Shown here: in pieces, positions 43,356-52,977 of the stretch
Layout of the letters: the number at the start of each line of letters is the position of its first letter
Numbering within the stretch: position 1 is the stretch's first letter
DNA from: Virgibacillus oceani
GTDB lineage: Bacteria > Bacillota > Bacilli > Bacillales > Amphibacillaceae
DNA length: 64,000 nt
Reading direction: 5' to 3'
NCBI RefSeq assembly: GCF_014638995.1
Contig: NZ_BMFR01000012.1
Location: 1 to 64,000, forward strand
Program-made: the position numbers and the translations under genes
Notes under the pieces: generated by a model
What the model saw: only the letters and a program-made list of their open reading frames with translations
What the model was told of the DNA's origin: nothing
Database searches by the model: none

Positions 43356-43399
43356 AAACACACCTATCAGGGCAGAGTATCTAGCTGATGGGTGTGTTT
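43356..43399 (-). terminator. Terminator after the MFS gene
   Basis: AAACACACC(T)ATCAG / CTGATGGGTGTGTTT stem; on the minus strand followed by TTTTTAATG. Confidence 0.8.
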
Positions 43400-43409
43400 A
43401 TAAAGTGTA

Positions 43410-44582
43410 TTAAATTCGACTTTTATTCATCTTTTTTGTAATAGATTGATTTTCATACATGGAAACCAAAGCAGTTCCAAGTGAAATAATTACGAGCAGC
43501 CCGCCGACAGTTACATTGTGTTCGATGGAGGCTTGTTCAATGACGGCACCGCCAATTAAGGATCCGATTGCTATTCCTAAATGAAGTGATGAGTTATTTA
43601 GACTCTGCTGGATGGCAGATGTTTCAGGTGAAGCTTCGATAAGGTAGCTTTGCATGGCTGGAGAAATTGCCCAGCTCATCATTCCCCAAATAACAAGTAC
43701 AAATAAAAATACGGCTAATATAGAAGTTGTATATGGAATTGTAAAAATTGCTACAGCAAATATAACAATAGAACTAAGAATCGTACGTTTGGTTCCAAAG
43801 AGATCTGCAAATGTACCACCGATCCCGCCGCCACTTACTGCTGCAATTCCAAAAATGAGATAGATAATACTGACCCAATTTCCTTCAAGCCCCAACACTG
43901 TTTTTAAATAAGGTGTTAAATAGGCATATAATGTTGTATGCCCTGCAATAAATAAAAATGTTGTTGCTTGGGCGAACAATATTTTGCGGTCTTTTAAGGT
44001 TGCCAGTTGTTTTCCTATTGGAATGGATGGTATTGGTTCGACTCTTTCCATTAATAAATACACACCGGCAATCGAGAGGATCGTTAATACGGTTATAAGT
44101 ACAAAGGGAGCCCTCCAGCCAAAAGCGTTTCCAAGGGTTAACCCAATTGGAACACCTAATACGAGTGATGCACTAACACCCATAGACACGATGCCAATCG
44201 CACGTCCGCGGTATTTGTGATCGACAATGGTTGGAGCTATCGTCAAACATAAAATAATTAGGAGAGCACCACTTAGTGCGGAGATGACACGTCCTGCAAA
44301 GAGTATGCTGTATGTAGGACTGAAAACCGTAATGATGTTTCCAAGCAAAAATATCAATAAAGAAATTAACGTGAGTTTTTTCCGTTCTATATTTGCAGTT
44401 AGAATTAACAGAATTGGGGATGCGATTGCAAATATAAAGGAAAAAATTGTTATTAAAAGCCCAACCTGACCAAGGCTGACATGTAAATCAATTGCGATTA
44501 AATCTAATAATCCACCTATAATTAATTCAACCATCCCAACTACAAATGAGACAATCATTAAAAAGTATACACGCTTATCCAT
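43410..44582 (-). CDS. MFS drug exporter (paralogue A)
   Basis: 390 residues, twelve transmembrane helices, AraJ/YdhP-like subfamily; it begins MDKRVYFLMIVSFVVGMVEL and contains motif A-like ADLFGTKRT in the middle loop. It is closely similar to the broken gene at 52962-54134, which keeps the same reading frame structure. An inverted repeat GTTAC-N10-GTAA lies 25 bp upstream and has a counterpart before the paralogue. Confidence 0.9.
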   Translation of the reverse strand: MDKRVYFLMIVSFVVGMVELIIGGLLDLIAIDLHVSLGQVGLLITIFSFIFAIASPILLILTANIERKKLTLISLLIFLLGNIITVFSPTYSILFAGRVISALSGALLIILCLTIAPTIVDHKYRGRAIGIVSMGVSASLVLGVPIGLTLGNAFGWRAPFVLITVLTILSIAGVYLLMERVEPIPSIPIGKQLATLKDRKILFAQATTFLFIAGHTTLYAYLTPYLKTVLGLEGNWVSIIYLIFGIAAVSGGGIGGTFADLFGTKRTILSSIVIFAVAIFTIPYTTSILAVFLFVLVIWGMMSWAISPAMQSYLIEASPETSAIQQSLNNSSLHLGIAIGSLIGGAVIEQASIEHNVTVGGLLVIISLGTALVSMYENQSITKKMNKSRI

Positions 44583-44605
44583 TCGATGACGCCTTTCTTC
44601 TTGAA

Positions 44606-44626
44606 GTTACGAATACAATAGTAAAC
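44606..44626. promoter_or_regulatory. Shared operator-like element, copy A
   Basis: GTTAC-GAATACAATA-GTAAAC. The same element, GTTAC-CACTATAATA-GTAAC, stands before the paralogue (54157-54176). Confidence 0.5.
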
Positions 44627-44766
44627 TCATTTAGATGGAAACACAAGAGGATTGCAAAAAAAGGATGGTGTTCCATTTAACTTGCAAGTACATCCCATGA
44701 TTCAATATTTGTATTTATTGAAATGTTCCTGTTGGTAAATTTTATTGCCTTTTACTACACAGCATC

Positions 44767-45292
44767 CGTAAAATGCGACGTAAATACTTGTGGTGATTTT
44801 GCATTATTTTGGACGCTCTTTGGTCCCGCAGCCCGTATACACTTCGCTTTCCGTGGGCGGCTGATGAGCCTCCTCACGCTGGGTGTTCGTCGTGTTGCAA
44901 GCATTTTCGGTGATGCTGCACTCCTCACAACTCGTAGCTAATTCGGTGGATGTTTTGCTCGTCGCTCCGGGGTCTCACCGATGCCTCATCTCCCACAGGA
45001 GTCTCCGTGTATACGGGCTGCTAGTAAGTGTATTTATAACGTAATCATGATTTCTTAAAGATATTATAGATACTTTATATTTAATAATTACAATCTATGC
45101 ATGTACCGATATATATTAATTCCACTTCACTAGTCCGGCATCGCTGCGGGCGGTGACTCCTGCTCAGAAAAGCACGAGTCCGATGACACCAAAGAGTGGT
45201 TTTCTCGAGGAGGCTGAGGCCGTGCCCTAAGGTGTGCATCCGCCCGCAGCGATCCCGGACGGCGACCCGAGAATATTACGTCGCATTATATG
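44767..45292. repeat. MITE-like element, long copy with two hairpin modules
   Basis: Ends are CGTAAAATGCGACGTAA (44767-44783) and TTACGTCGCATTATATG (45276-45292), inverted repeats with three mismatches. Left module 44767-45026 equals 9127-9386. The right module has 20-bp arms TCCGGCATCGCTGCGGGCGG (45134-45153) and its near-complement at 45240-45259, and matches 1-75. AT-rich DNA lies between the modules (45028-45130). No gene is recognised inside. Most of the 834-bp gap 44583-45416 is this element. Confidence 0.8.
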
Positions 45293-45350
45293 TATTTTAT
45301 GTACTAACAGCAAACTTTTAAATAGGTTTTTTAAAAAGTATATTGCTATT

Positions 45351-45381
45351 TTGTGATAATTGTTATACTATTAATATAACA
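45351..45381 (+). promoter_or_regulatory. Promoter and operator for the GntR operon
   Basis: TGTTATA-CTATTAA-TATAACA (45361-45381), a perfect 7-bp inverted repeat, overlaps a possible -10; TTGTGA (45351) is a possible -35. Likely autoregulation site of the GntR protein. Confidence 0.55.
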
Positions 45382-45416
45382 GTTATTACAAAAATAAGGA
45401 AAGGAAGTGGTTTGAT

Positions 45417-45806
45417 GTGTATATAAATCTGGATTTTGAATCAAACGAACCAATTTATACACAATTAAAACATCAAGTTATTGCCGGTATTGCAAGAAAA
45501 GAACTTGCGCCGGGTGAAGGGCTCCCATCTGTTCGAGCTATGGCAGCGGACATCGGCATTAACCTTCACACTGTAAATAAAGCATATCAGCAGCTCAAAC
45601 AAGAAGGATTTATTTTAATTCACAGGCAAAAAGGTGTGGTGGTAAATCCTGATGGCGTTCCACAGGCCGACGAAAGTCACCGTGCAAGGTTGGAAAATAC
45701 GTTACATCCTTTAATTGCAGAATCTGTCTGTCGTGGCATTAGTGAAGAAGAATTTGTGAAGCTTTGCAGTAAACAATTTCAAGAATTTGCAAAGGAGGAG
45801 AAGTAA
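45417..45806 (+). CDS. GntR-family regulator, YtrA subfamily (second)
   Basis: 129 residues: GntR winged helix (about 9-75: PIYTQLKHQVIAGIARKEL, LPSVRAMAADIGINLHTVNKAYQQLKQEG in pieces) and a short helical tail. Starts at GTG with AAAGGAAGTGG. The next gene starts right after the stop (0 bp), so the two are co-transcribed. Typical of GntR/DUF1648 pairs. Confidence 0.9.
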   Translation: MYINLDFESNEPIYTQLKHQVIAGIARKELAPGEGLPSVRAMAADIGINLHTVNKAYQQLKQEGFILIHRQKGVVVNPDGVPQADESHRARLENTLHPLIAESVCRGISEEEFVKLCSKQFQEFAKEEK

Positions 45807-46916
45807 ATGGATTCATTGAATATCCTGCTGCTTATAGCAATTATGATTCCAGTCTTCATTTCACTGATGTTTGTACCATATTTAACTAGGAAAACGGAAA
45901 GCTTTGGAGTAACCATTCCAGAGGAGGTTTATCATTATCCAGAAATAAAGAGTATGCGTAAGCAGTATGTTTTCGTTACGGGTATATTGAGTACTCTAGT
46001 GATGATTGTTTTTTTCCTGCTAGGTTCAATGTTTGAAAATAATGAAGAAATGATGAGCATCTGGTTTGGAATATTGATTGGAGCATACATTGTTTGCAGC
46101 TTTATCGTTTATTTGGTATTTCATCATAATATGAAAAAAATGAAACATAATGAGGACTGGTCAGAGAAGAAGTCGCAGCTTGTGGTTATTGATACTGGCT
46201 TTCGTAAACAAAAGCTTAACCATTCTAATCTCTGGTTTATTATTCCGTTTTTTGCTGCAATCGCTACAATGGTTATTACGTTCCAAAATTATCATCTAAT
46301 ACCTGACAAAATTCCGATGCAATATAACTTAGATGGTGAAGTTACAAATTGGACGGATAAGACATACAAGTCCGTTCTGATGATGCCAATTATGCAGGTC
46401 TATTTAATTTTGCTGTTTCTTTTTATAAATACAATGATTGCCAAGGCAAAGCAGCAGGTAAGTGCCGAAAACCCTAAAGAATCGATGCGGAAAAACGTGA
46501 TTTTTAGAAAAAGATGGTCAGCCTACATTATTATTACTGGAATAGCCATTACACTATTATTTTCTTTTATTCAGCTATCCTTTATTTATCCTATTAATCA
46601 GCAACTGCTGACGATTTTGCCGCTTGTAATTAGTATCGGTATAATTGCTGGTGCTATTGTTTTATCCTTTACAACTGGGCAAGGCGGCAGCAGGCTGAAG
46701 ACAAGTGAAGACATAAACGGCAATGTTATTGATCGTGACGATGATCGCTATTGGAAGCTGGGGCAATTTTATTTTAACAAAAACGATCCGGCATTATTTT
46801 TAGAAAAACGCTTTGGAGTTGGCTGGACCATTAATTTTGCTCGTCCATCAGCGTGGATTATGTTTCTGGTTATTATCGGATTGGCGGTTGGAATCCCTGT
46901 ACTATTGGGAATATAA
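45807..46916 (+). CDS. DUF1648/DUF5808 membrane protein
   Basis: 369 residues, about seven transmembrane helices. The central MQYNLDGEVTNWTDK segment is the DUF1648 signature, and the C-terminal YWKLGQFYFNKNDPALFLEKRFGVGWTINF is the DUF5808-like segment, shown here in two parts: YWKLGQFYFNKNDPALFLEK and RFGVGWTINF. It is related to SdpI-type immunity proteins, with which it shares DUF1648. Role unproven. Confidence 0.82.
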   Translation: MDSLNILLLIAIMIPVFISLMFVPYLTRKTESFGVTIPEEVYHYPEIKSMRKQYVFVTGILSTLVMIVFFLLGSMFENNEEMMSIWFGILIGAYIVCSFIVYLVFHHNMKKMKHNEDWSEKKSQLVVIDTGFRKQKLNHSNLWFIIPFFAAIATMVITFQNYHLIPDKIPMQYNLDGEVTNWTDKTYKSVLMMPIMQVYLILLFLFINTMIAKAKQQVSAENPKESMRKNVIFRKRWSAYIIITGIAITLLFSFIQLSFIYPINQQLLTILPLVISIGIIAGAIVLSFTTGQGGSRLKTSEDINGNVIDRDDDRYWKLGQFYFNKNDPALFLEKRFGVGWTINFARPSAWIMFLVIIGLAVGIPVLLGI

Positions 46917-46988
46917 TCCCATAGCTTACTCTTTTAATTAAATTCATGGCATGCGATAATGGGGAAAATGGCAGATAAGGATGTAATT

Positions 46989-48185
46989 ATGACGAAAATA
47001 ATGGAACTGCATGTGAAAACGAGTGAAATAAAAAAATATAAGAACGGATTCCCGTTGATTACAAAAGATGCAATTAAAAGTACAGATGCGTTAGTTAATG
47101 AGGGAGATATCTTTCATTTACTGGACAATAATCGCCAATTTATTGCAAAGGGTTATTATGGTAAGCAAAACAAAGGATTCGGATGGGTACTGACAGGTAA
47201 AAAGGAAGAGCGGATTGATTTTCGGTTTTTTGCAGGAAGAATAGAAACTGCAGTAAACAAGCGGCAATCGTTATATACTGATCCAAATACAAATGCCTTT
47301 CGTATTTTTAATGGTGAAGGGGATGGAATTGGCGGGTTAACGATAGATTATTTTGACGGCTTTTATCTGATTAACTGGTATAGTGAAGGAATTTATGCGT
47401 TCAAGGAATACGTCATACGTTCCTTGGATGTACTAGGTCAATACAAAGGGATATATCAAAAGAAACGATTTAATACGAACGGTCAATATATTGATGATGA
47501 CGATTTTGTAAAAGGTGAGCGTGGAGAGTTTCCTATAATTGTAAAGGAAAATGGGATGAATTATGCTGTTTATTTGAACGACGGTGCCATGGTGGGAATC
47601 TTTCTAGACCAACGGGATGTCAGAAAGGCTATTCGTGATAAATATGCGAATGGTAGAAACGTGTTAAACACCTTTTCTTATACAGGTGCATTCTCAGTAG
47701 CTGCAGCAGTTGGCGGCGCAGCAAAGACGACAAGTGTTGATCTGGCCAAACGAAGTAAGGCTAAAACGATTGAGCAATTTAGTGTGAATGGCATTGACTT
47801 TGAACAGCAGGATATCATTGTCATGGATGTGTTTGACTATTTTAAATATGCAAAGCGCAAGAATTTAAAATTTGATTTGGTTATCCTTGATCCTCCAAGC
47901 TTTGCACGTACGAAAAAGCATACATTCAGTACGTCAAAGGATTATCCGGCTTTGATAAAAGACACAATCGGGATTACAGAGAAAAATGGTCTGATTGTTG
48001 CGTCTACTAACAACGCAGCATTTGGAATGAAAAGGTTTAAAGGTTTTATTAATAAGGCATTCCGTGAAATGAATATACCGTATAAAATAGTGGAGGAATT
48101 TACGTTGCCGGAAGATTTTAAAACGCAGCAAAACTATCCCCAAGGTGACTATTTAAAAGTAGTAATCGTAAGGAAGCAGAAATAG
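46989..48185 (+). CDS. Class I SAM-dependent rRNA methyltransferase, RlmI-like
   Basis: About 398 residues: N-terminal PUA domain (about 1-75), a linker with SLYTDPNTNAFRIFNGEGDGI, and a Rossmann methyltransferase domain with GIFLDQRDVR, NTFSYTGAFSVAA, SVDLAKRS and the catalytic DPPSFART. This is the layout of RlmI/RlmCD-like 5-methylcytidine transferases. The ATG at 46989 has AAGGA seven bases before it; the ATG at 46959 is less likely. Confidence 0.88.
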   Translation: MTKIMELHVKTSEIKKYKNGFPLITKDAIKSTDALVNEGDIFHLLDNNRQFIAKGYYGKQNKGFGWVLTGKKEERIDFRFFAGRIETAVNKRQSLYTDPNTNAFRIFNGEGDGIGGLTIDYFDGFYLINWYSEGIYAFKEYVIRSLDVLGQYKGIYQKKRFNTNGQYIDDDDFVKGERGEFPIIVKENGMNYAVYLNDGAMVGIFLDQRDVRKAIRDKYANGRNVLNTFSYTGAFSVAAAVGGAAKTTSVDLAKRSKAKTIEQFSVNGIDFEQQDIIVMDVFDYFKYAKRKNLKFDLVILDPPSFARTKKHTFSTSKDYPALIKDTIGITEKNGLIVASTNNAAFGMKRFKGFINKAFREMNIPYKIVEEFTLPEDFKTQQNYPQGDYLKVVIVRKQK

Positions 48186-48294
48186 TTCTAAAGGCAGGGT
48201 CCGTTTTTGGTATTTTACGGAGGCGGGCTTTATCGATATTTTACGTGATTAAACATATACTAGTGGTAAATCATTTTGTTACAGGAGGATATGG

Positions 48295-48693
48295 ATGAAT
48301 CGTACCGTTGAAAGAATACTAGGTATAATTGGAATAGCCATGGATGTATTAATCGCAATATTTGCGCTGGTTCTGCTGATTGTTGTTACAAGCAGCATTG
48401 ATTGGATTATTGATCCTATTTCTACACAATTCGAATTTATAAATAACTTCTTATTTATATTTGCACAATTATTATGGATTCCAATTATTAGTTCATTGGT
48501 TACACTTACGCTTGGTTTAATTGCCGTAGTAAAAGTCAAAACGAACGCCAAATTAGCTGGGTCGTTATTCATTGCTGGTGCAGTAATAAGTAGCTGGTTC
48601 CTGTTTACGATAGGCTCTTTTCAATCTTTATTATATTTAGTTTCAGGTATTATGTGTTTTGTGAAAAAAACGGATAGGGAAGTTCCGCTTTAA
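48295..48693 (+). CDS. DUF4064-like membrane protein
   Basis: 132 residues, four transmembrane helices (about 7-30, 45-68, 72-95, 100-125), resembling DUF4064 proteins of Gram-positives. Ribosome-binding site CAGGAGGATATGG. Unknown function. Confidence 0.7.
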   Translation: MNRTVERILGIIGIAMDVLIAIFALVLLIVVTSSIDWIIDPISTQFEFINNFLFIFAQLLWIPIISSLVTLTLGLIAVVKVKTNAKLAGSLFIAGAVISSWFLFTIGSFQSLLYLVSGIMCFVKKTDREVPL

Positions 48694-48707
48694 GAACTCT
48701 AAAAGAA

Positions 48708-48742
48708 AAAACCAGCTGCGGATTATTCCGCGGCTAGTTTAA
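48708..48742 (-). terminator. Terminator after thrB
   Basis: AAACTAGCCGCGG / CCGCAGCTGGTTT stem (minus strand) followed by TTTCTTTTAG. It overlaps the last codons of thrB. Confidence 0.75.
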
Positions 48743-49625
48743 TTTGGAGACCGTTTGTATCAACCATCAGTGCCTCTACTTGATAATCAGGCAGCAATGA
48801 TTGAATGTGGTTTGCAGTAGTTTCTCCAGTTCCTTTTGGCACAATGGAAATCATTGTTGGACCAGCCCCGCTAATAACGGTACCATATGCGCCGGCATTT
48901 TTAGCAGCCTGTTTAATGAATTGGTAATTCGGTATTAGTTCTGCCCTATAAGGTTCATGAAATAGATCTTGTTCCATCATTCTTCCCGCTAGCTCGAAAT
49001 TACCCGATATAAGTGATGCCATGACTAGATTGCTTATCCCGCTAGCCGTGGCCGCTTCTTTACGGGAATAGCTTTTTGGCAGTACTTTCCTGGCATCTTC
49101 TGTTTTTAGTTCGAACGTGGGTATATAGACAACAATATCTAAATTTAATGCTGGTAATTGAAAATAGTCAATCTCATTTTTAGGGGTTTTAACCGTAATG
49201 ACAAATCCTCCAAATAAAACGGCAGCTACATTGTCGGGATGTCCTTCTATCTCAGTCCCGAATGCAAGCTTATCCTCAGGAGTTAAGGAAAGGCAGCATA
49301 ATTGATTCGCTAGTTCAATTCCAGCTATTACTGCTGAAGCACTGCTGCCGAGTCCGCGAGCCAATGGGATTTCACTATCTATTTTCACCCTGCATGCCGG
49401 TAAAGACTTATTATGCCTATCCGCAAGACGTTTTGCGATTTGATAAATAAAATGATCCTTATAGTCAGTAAATGAAGGCAGTAAATGGGAGTTATGTTCA
49501 AACTCCCATTTATCATTTTCAAACACTTGTAATGTCAGATAACGATTTAAGGCAATTCCAGCTGAATCAAATCCTGGACCGATGTTTGCCGAGCTTGCGG
49601 GAAGTGAAAGTTTAAAACCTACCAT
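48723..49625 (-). CDS. thrB: Homoserine kinase
   Basis: GHMP kinase that phosphorylates homoserine, the fourth step of threonine synthesis. 300 residues with N-terminal [18 protein letters not shown], the ATP-binding loop [16 protein letters not shown], and the C-terminal [18 protein letters not shown]. It overlaps the thrC gene by 7 bp and is last in the hom-thrC-thrB operon. Confidence 0.95.
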   Translation of the reverse strand: MVGFKLSLPASSANIGPGFDSAGIALNRYLTLQVFENDKWEFEHNSHLLPSFTDYKDHFIYQIAKRLADRHNKSLPACRVKIDSEIPLARGLGSSASAVIAGIELANQLCCLSLTPEDKLAFGTEIEGHPDNVAAVLFGGFVITVKTPKNEIDYFQLPALNLDIVVYIPTFELKTEDARKVLPKSYSRKEAATASGISNLVMASLISGNFELAGRMMEQDLFHEPYRAELIPNYQFIKQAAKNAGAYGTVISGAGPTMISIVPKGTGETTANHIQSLLPDYQVEALMVDTNGLQIKLAAE

Positions 49626-50683
49626 GCCCCCACCACATCTTCTATATAGGCGGTCACAGCATCTAAGTCATTTGGGAGAGAGACAGGTTCAGTATTTAAT
49701 TGCTCAATCGCTGTCTGTGGGTCTTTTAAGCCATTTCCGGTTAACACAGCTACAATCCTGCTTCCAGGCTTAATATCTCCGTTCGCACATTGCTGAATGA
49801 CACCCGCAATCGAAGCACAGGATCCCGGTTCAGCAAAAATACCTTCTTTTCGTGCTAATAGTTTAAATGCATGCACAATTTCCTTATCTGTAACAGCACC
49901 AATCTTTCCACTTGATTCGTCTCTTGCATTTACTGCAAGATTCCAGCTTGCTGGATTACCGATTCGAATGGCAGTTGCAATTGTTTCTGGGTCTGTAATT
50001 ACTTTGTTTTGGACAATGGCTGACGCTCCTTCAGCTTCAAATCCAAACATTTTCGGCAGTCCTGTTTGCTTTTTGTCGTGGAATTCCTTAAAGCCCTTCC
50101 AATAGGCGCTAATGTTTCCGGCGTTGCCCACTGGTATTGCAAGGACTTCTGGGGCAGCACCAAGCTGTTCGCAAATCTCGAATGCAGCTGTCTTTTGCCC
50201 TTCTAGTCGATATGGATTTACCGAATTGACAAGTGTAACAGGTGCATTTTCATTTACATGTTTCACCATTTTCAGTGCATCATCGAAATTTCCATCAATT
50301 TCGACAATCTCTGCTCCATACATCATTGCTTGTGCAAGCTTGCCTAATGCTACTTTTCCCTTTGGAATGACAATAACCGCACTCATTCCAGCTTTTGCGG
50401 CATACGCGGCGGCTGATGCTGATGTATTTCCAGTTGAAGCACAAATGACAGATGTACTTCCATCTTCGGCTGCTTTGGCAACAGCCATCACCATTCCTCT
50501 ATCTTTAAATGAACCAGTTGGGTTGGCACCTTCCACTTTGCCGTATAGATCCACACCTAATTGGCTTGATAGATGTGGAAAATGAATAAGTGGTGTATTC
50601 CCTTCTTTAAGCGTAAGGGCAGGAGTTTTATCTGTTACAGGTAAAAAATCCTGATATTGCTTTAGCAGTCCTGGCCAATTCAT
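49619..50683 (-). CDS. thrC: Threonine synthase
   Basis: PLP enzyme that turns O-phosphohomoserine into threonine. 354 residues; the PLP-lysine lies in [14 protein letters not shown] and the phosphate-binding loop in [14 protein letters not shown]. It overlaps both the preceding hom (4 bp) and following thrB genes. Confidence 0.95.
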   Translation of the reverse strand: MNWPGLLKQYQDFLPVTDKTPALTLKEGNTPLIHFPHLSSQLGVDLYGKVEGANPTGSFKDRGMVMAVAKAAEDGSTSVICASTGNTSASAAAYAAKAGMSAVIVIPKGKVALGKLAQAMMYGAEIVEIDGNFDDALKMVKHVNENAPVTLVNSVNPYRLEGQKTAAFEICEQLGAAPEVLAIPVGNAGNISAYWKGFKEFHDKKQTGLPKMFGFEAEGASAIVQNKVITDPETIATAIRIGNPASWNLAVNARDESSGKIGAVTDKEIVHAFKLLARKEGIFAEPGSCASIAGVIQQCANGDIKPGSRIVAVLTGNGLKDPQTAIEQLNTEPVSLPNDLDAVTAYIEDVVGAW

Positions 50684-51981
50684 TCCTCAACATCTCCTTC
50701 TACTCGATAAGAGCTATGTATACTTTCCACAACATTTAGTCTTTCCAGCTCAAACATAGCCTTTTCAAATTTCTCAAGCGATGTTCTATGTGTAACAAAG
50801 ATGATTTCAGCTAGATTACTTTTACTGCTTGGTATTTGCAGAACTCTTTCGAAGCTTATATCCATTTCGTTGAAAAGATGTGAAATGGCAGATAACGCAC
50901 CGGCCTCATCTCTGACATCCAGTCGTAAATAATGCTGGCTAAAACGCTGATCTGGAGGTGTTATTACACTTTTAAAGCGCGGTTTAATAAATTGTCTTCC
51001 ATTAACACCTAATCGCATGTTTTTGATAACGTTGATGACATCTGACATTACGGCTGTTGCTGTTGGCAAGCTCCCTGCACCCGGTCCGTAAAACATTGTT
51101 TCTCCTACTGCTTCCCCGTTTACATAAACAGCATTGTATTCATTTTTTACGGCAGCTAATGGGTGTTCATTTGATAGAAATGTTGGTTGGACACTAACCT
51201 CAACATTTTGATTATGACAATTGGCAAAACCAATTAATTTCATTGTATATCCAAGTTGTTTTCCATATTGCAAATCACTTAATGTGAGGTTAGATATGCC
51301 ATTAACCTCCACATCCTCCAATTCAATATCCGTTGAAAAGGCAAGTCTTGAAAGTATCGCCATTTTTCTTGCGGCGTCTAATCCCTCTACGTCTGCAGTT
51401 GGATCGGCTTCTGCAAAACCAAGCTCCTGTGCTTTTTTGAGTGCATCCTCATAGGTTGTGCCTTCTTCGTTCATTTTTGTAAGTATATAATTTGTTGTAC
51501 CATTTACAATTCCCATTACCTGATGAATACGATCTGATACAAGCCCGTCTGAAAGCCCGCGCAAAATAGGAATACCTCCAGCAACACTTGCCTCATAAAA
51601 TAAATCACACTGGTTTCTGCTTGCAGCGTCCTCAAGCTCTGGTCCATACAATGCTATTAAATCTTTATTCGCAGTTATCACATGTTTCTTTGCTTGAAAT
51701 GCTTCTAATATATAATGTCGTGCTTGCTCCGTTCCACCCATCACTTCAACGATGACATCGATTTCCGGGTTTTTTAAAACTTCATCCGGGTCAGTGGTGA
51801 GAAGGGTCTGGTCTAGTTGAACATTACGTATCTTCTCCGGATCGCGGATTAACACACGTTTAATGTTTACATCGCATCCTACTTGATGAACGAGTTCTTT
51901 CCGATGGTTCTCGATGAGTTTAATAACCCCGGAACCGACTACACCTAAACCTAATAATCCTATTGATACATCGTTTTTCAC
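50680..51981 (-). CDS. hom: Homoserine dehydrogenase
   Basis: Reduces aspartate semialdehyde to homoserine, the branch point to threonine and methionine. 433 residues: NAD(P)-binding GLGVVGSGV, catalytic region with [14 protein letters not shown] and [12 protein letters not shown], and a C-terminal ACT domain (about 350-425) for threonine feedback. Starts at GTG with GAGGTGGG. No T-box or other leader element was recognised upstream. Confidence 0.95.
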   Translation of the reverse strand: MKNDVSIGLLGLGVVGSGVIKLIENHRKELVHQVGCDVNIKRVLIRDPEKIRNVQLDQTLLTTDPDEVLKNPEIDVIVEVMGGTEQARHYILEAFQAKKHVITANKDLIALYGPELEDAASRNQCDLFYEASVAGGIPILRGLSDGLVSDRIHQVMGIVNGTTNYILTKMNEEGTTYEDALKKAQELGFAEADPTADVEGLDAARKMAILSRLAFSTDIELEDVEVNGISNLTLSDLQYGKQLGYTMKLIGFANCHNQNVEVSVQPTFLSNEHPLAAVKNEYNAVYVNGEAVGETMFYGPGAGSLPTATAVMSDVINVIKNMRLGVNGRQFIKPRFKSVITPPDQRFSQHYLRLDVRDEAGALSAISHLFNEMDISFERVLQIPSSKSNLAEIIFVTHRTSLEKFEKAMFELERLNVVESIHSSYRVEGDVEE

Positions 51982-52192
51982 ATTCCCACCTCATTGTCCG
52001 TTTTAAATATACATTTGTATTCTGTTAATAGACATTATAAACACGAAAAGTGAATAATAACAATAGGTTTGGAAGTAATTTTTAGATTTATTTAATGTAA
52101 GGGTTTGCAAATTGGGAGATAAATTGAGTTATGGAACCCTTTTCCAATTAAGACGTATTTATTTTCATATAGTATTAATTGGAGGTGGGAAA

Positions 52193-52339
52193 ATGAATCG
52201 TGATGGGGGAGGTCTTGCGTTTGTAGGGTGTTTAATTTTGGGATCGGGGATTGGTATGCTGTTTGACAATACGGCTGCGGGATCAACGATTGGACTTGGA
52301 GTAGGTTTTTTAGCTTTGGCTTTTTTCAATAAAAGGTAA
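52193..52339 (+). CDS. Small membrane protein (48 residues)
   Basis: Reads MNRDGGGLAFVGCLI..., with two Gly-rich hydrophobic segments (about 8-25 and 30-45). The ATG at 52193 has TTGGAGGTGGG before it. Function unknown; looks like a bacterial small transmembrane protein. Confidence 0.6.
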   Translation: MNRDGGGLAFVGCLILGSGIGMLFDNTAAGSTIGLGVGFLALAFFNKR

Positions 52340-52409
52340 TGATGCGACACTAATTGAACGATTGTCCCATAAGAAAAGATAAATAAAAGGGTGAGAGGAG
52401 AAACCTAGA

Positions 52410-52826
52410 ATGAAATATAAAAATACTGTTGAAGGTATCGAATCCAGCCAGCTTCAAGGATTCTTCGCGGGCTGGCCAAATCCACCTTCACCGGAAATAC
52501 ATTTACAGCTGTTAAAGCAAAGTACCAAGCGAATTATTGCTATAGAGGAGTCTAGCAATCAAGTAGTTGGTTTCATAACTGCTATTAGTGATACTATATT
52601 GTCCGCGTATATTCCGTTTCTGGAAGTGCTGCCATCGTATCAAAATAAAGGCATTGGAAAGCGGCTTGTTAGAATGATGCTGGATGAATTGGATGGTATT
52701 TATATGATTGACCTGATGTGTGATAAGGAGCTGCAGCCTTATTATCAGCACTTTGGCATGATTAAGGCAAATGGAATGATCGTGCGTAATTATAGTGCGC
52801 AGGCGGGGAAACAGGAACTTAAATGA
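52410..52826 (+). CDS. GNAT N-acetyltransferase
   Basis: 138-residue GNAT protein with IPFLEVLPSYQNKGIGKRLVRMML (CoA loop QNKGIGKR) and a C-terminal LQPYYQHFGMIKANGM. Ribosome-binding site GAGAGGAGAAACC. Substrate unknown. Confidence 0.85.
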   Translation: MKYKNTVEGIESSQLQGFFAGWPNPPSPEIHLQLLKQSTKRIIAIEESSNQVVGFITAISDTILSAYIPFLEVLPSYQNKGIGKRLVRMMLDELDGIYMIDLMCDKELQPYYQHFGMIKANGMIVRNYSAQAGKQELK

Positions 52827-52949
52827 ATTGTTGATGTATGAACTAAAATAAATTTATATCGATCTGAAATTTGATAAATCTACTGAATATAAATCATATC
52901 AGCCTGAATCTAATATTCTACCAATTATTTAAGGTAACCGTACACTTTA

Positions 52950-52977
52950 AAAGACACGAGCTCATACTCGTGTCTTT
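52950..52977 (-). terminator. Terminator after the MFS pseudogene
   Basis: AAAGACACGAG / CTCGTGTCTTT perfect 11-bp stem; it overlaps the last codons. Confidence 0.75.

Noticed and set aside
44583..45416. Insertion sequence with a decayed transposase
   Set aside because: No stretch with transposase motifs is present; the inverted ends and hairpins point to a non-autonomous element instead.
50112..50585. A 157-codon frame opposite thrC, and 49797-50105
   Set aside because: It lies antisense to the well-supported threonine synthase gene and has no ribosome-binding site or conserved motif.
51982..52192. T-box or other amino-acid riboswitch before hom
   Set aside because: No T-box bulge, specifier loop or terminator was seen; threonine control is probably by the ACT domain only.
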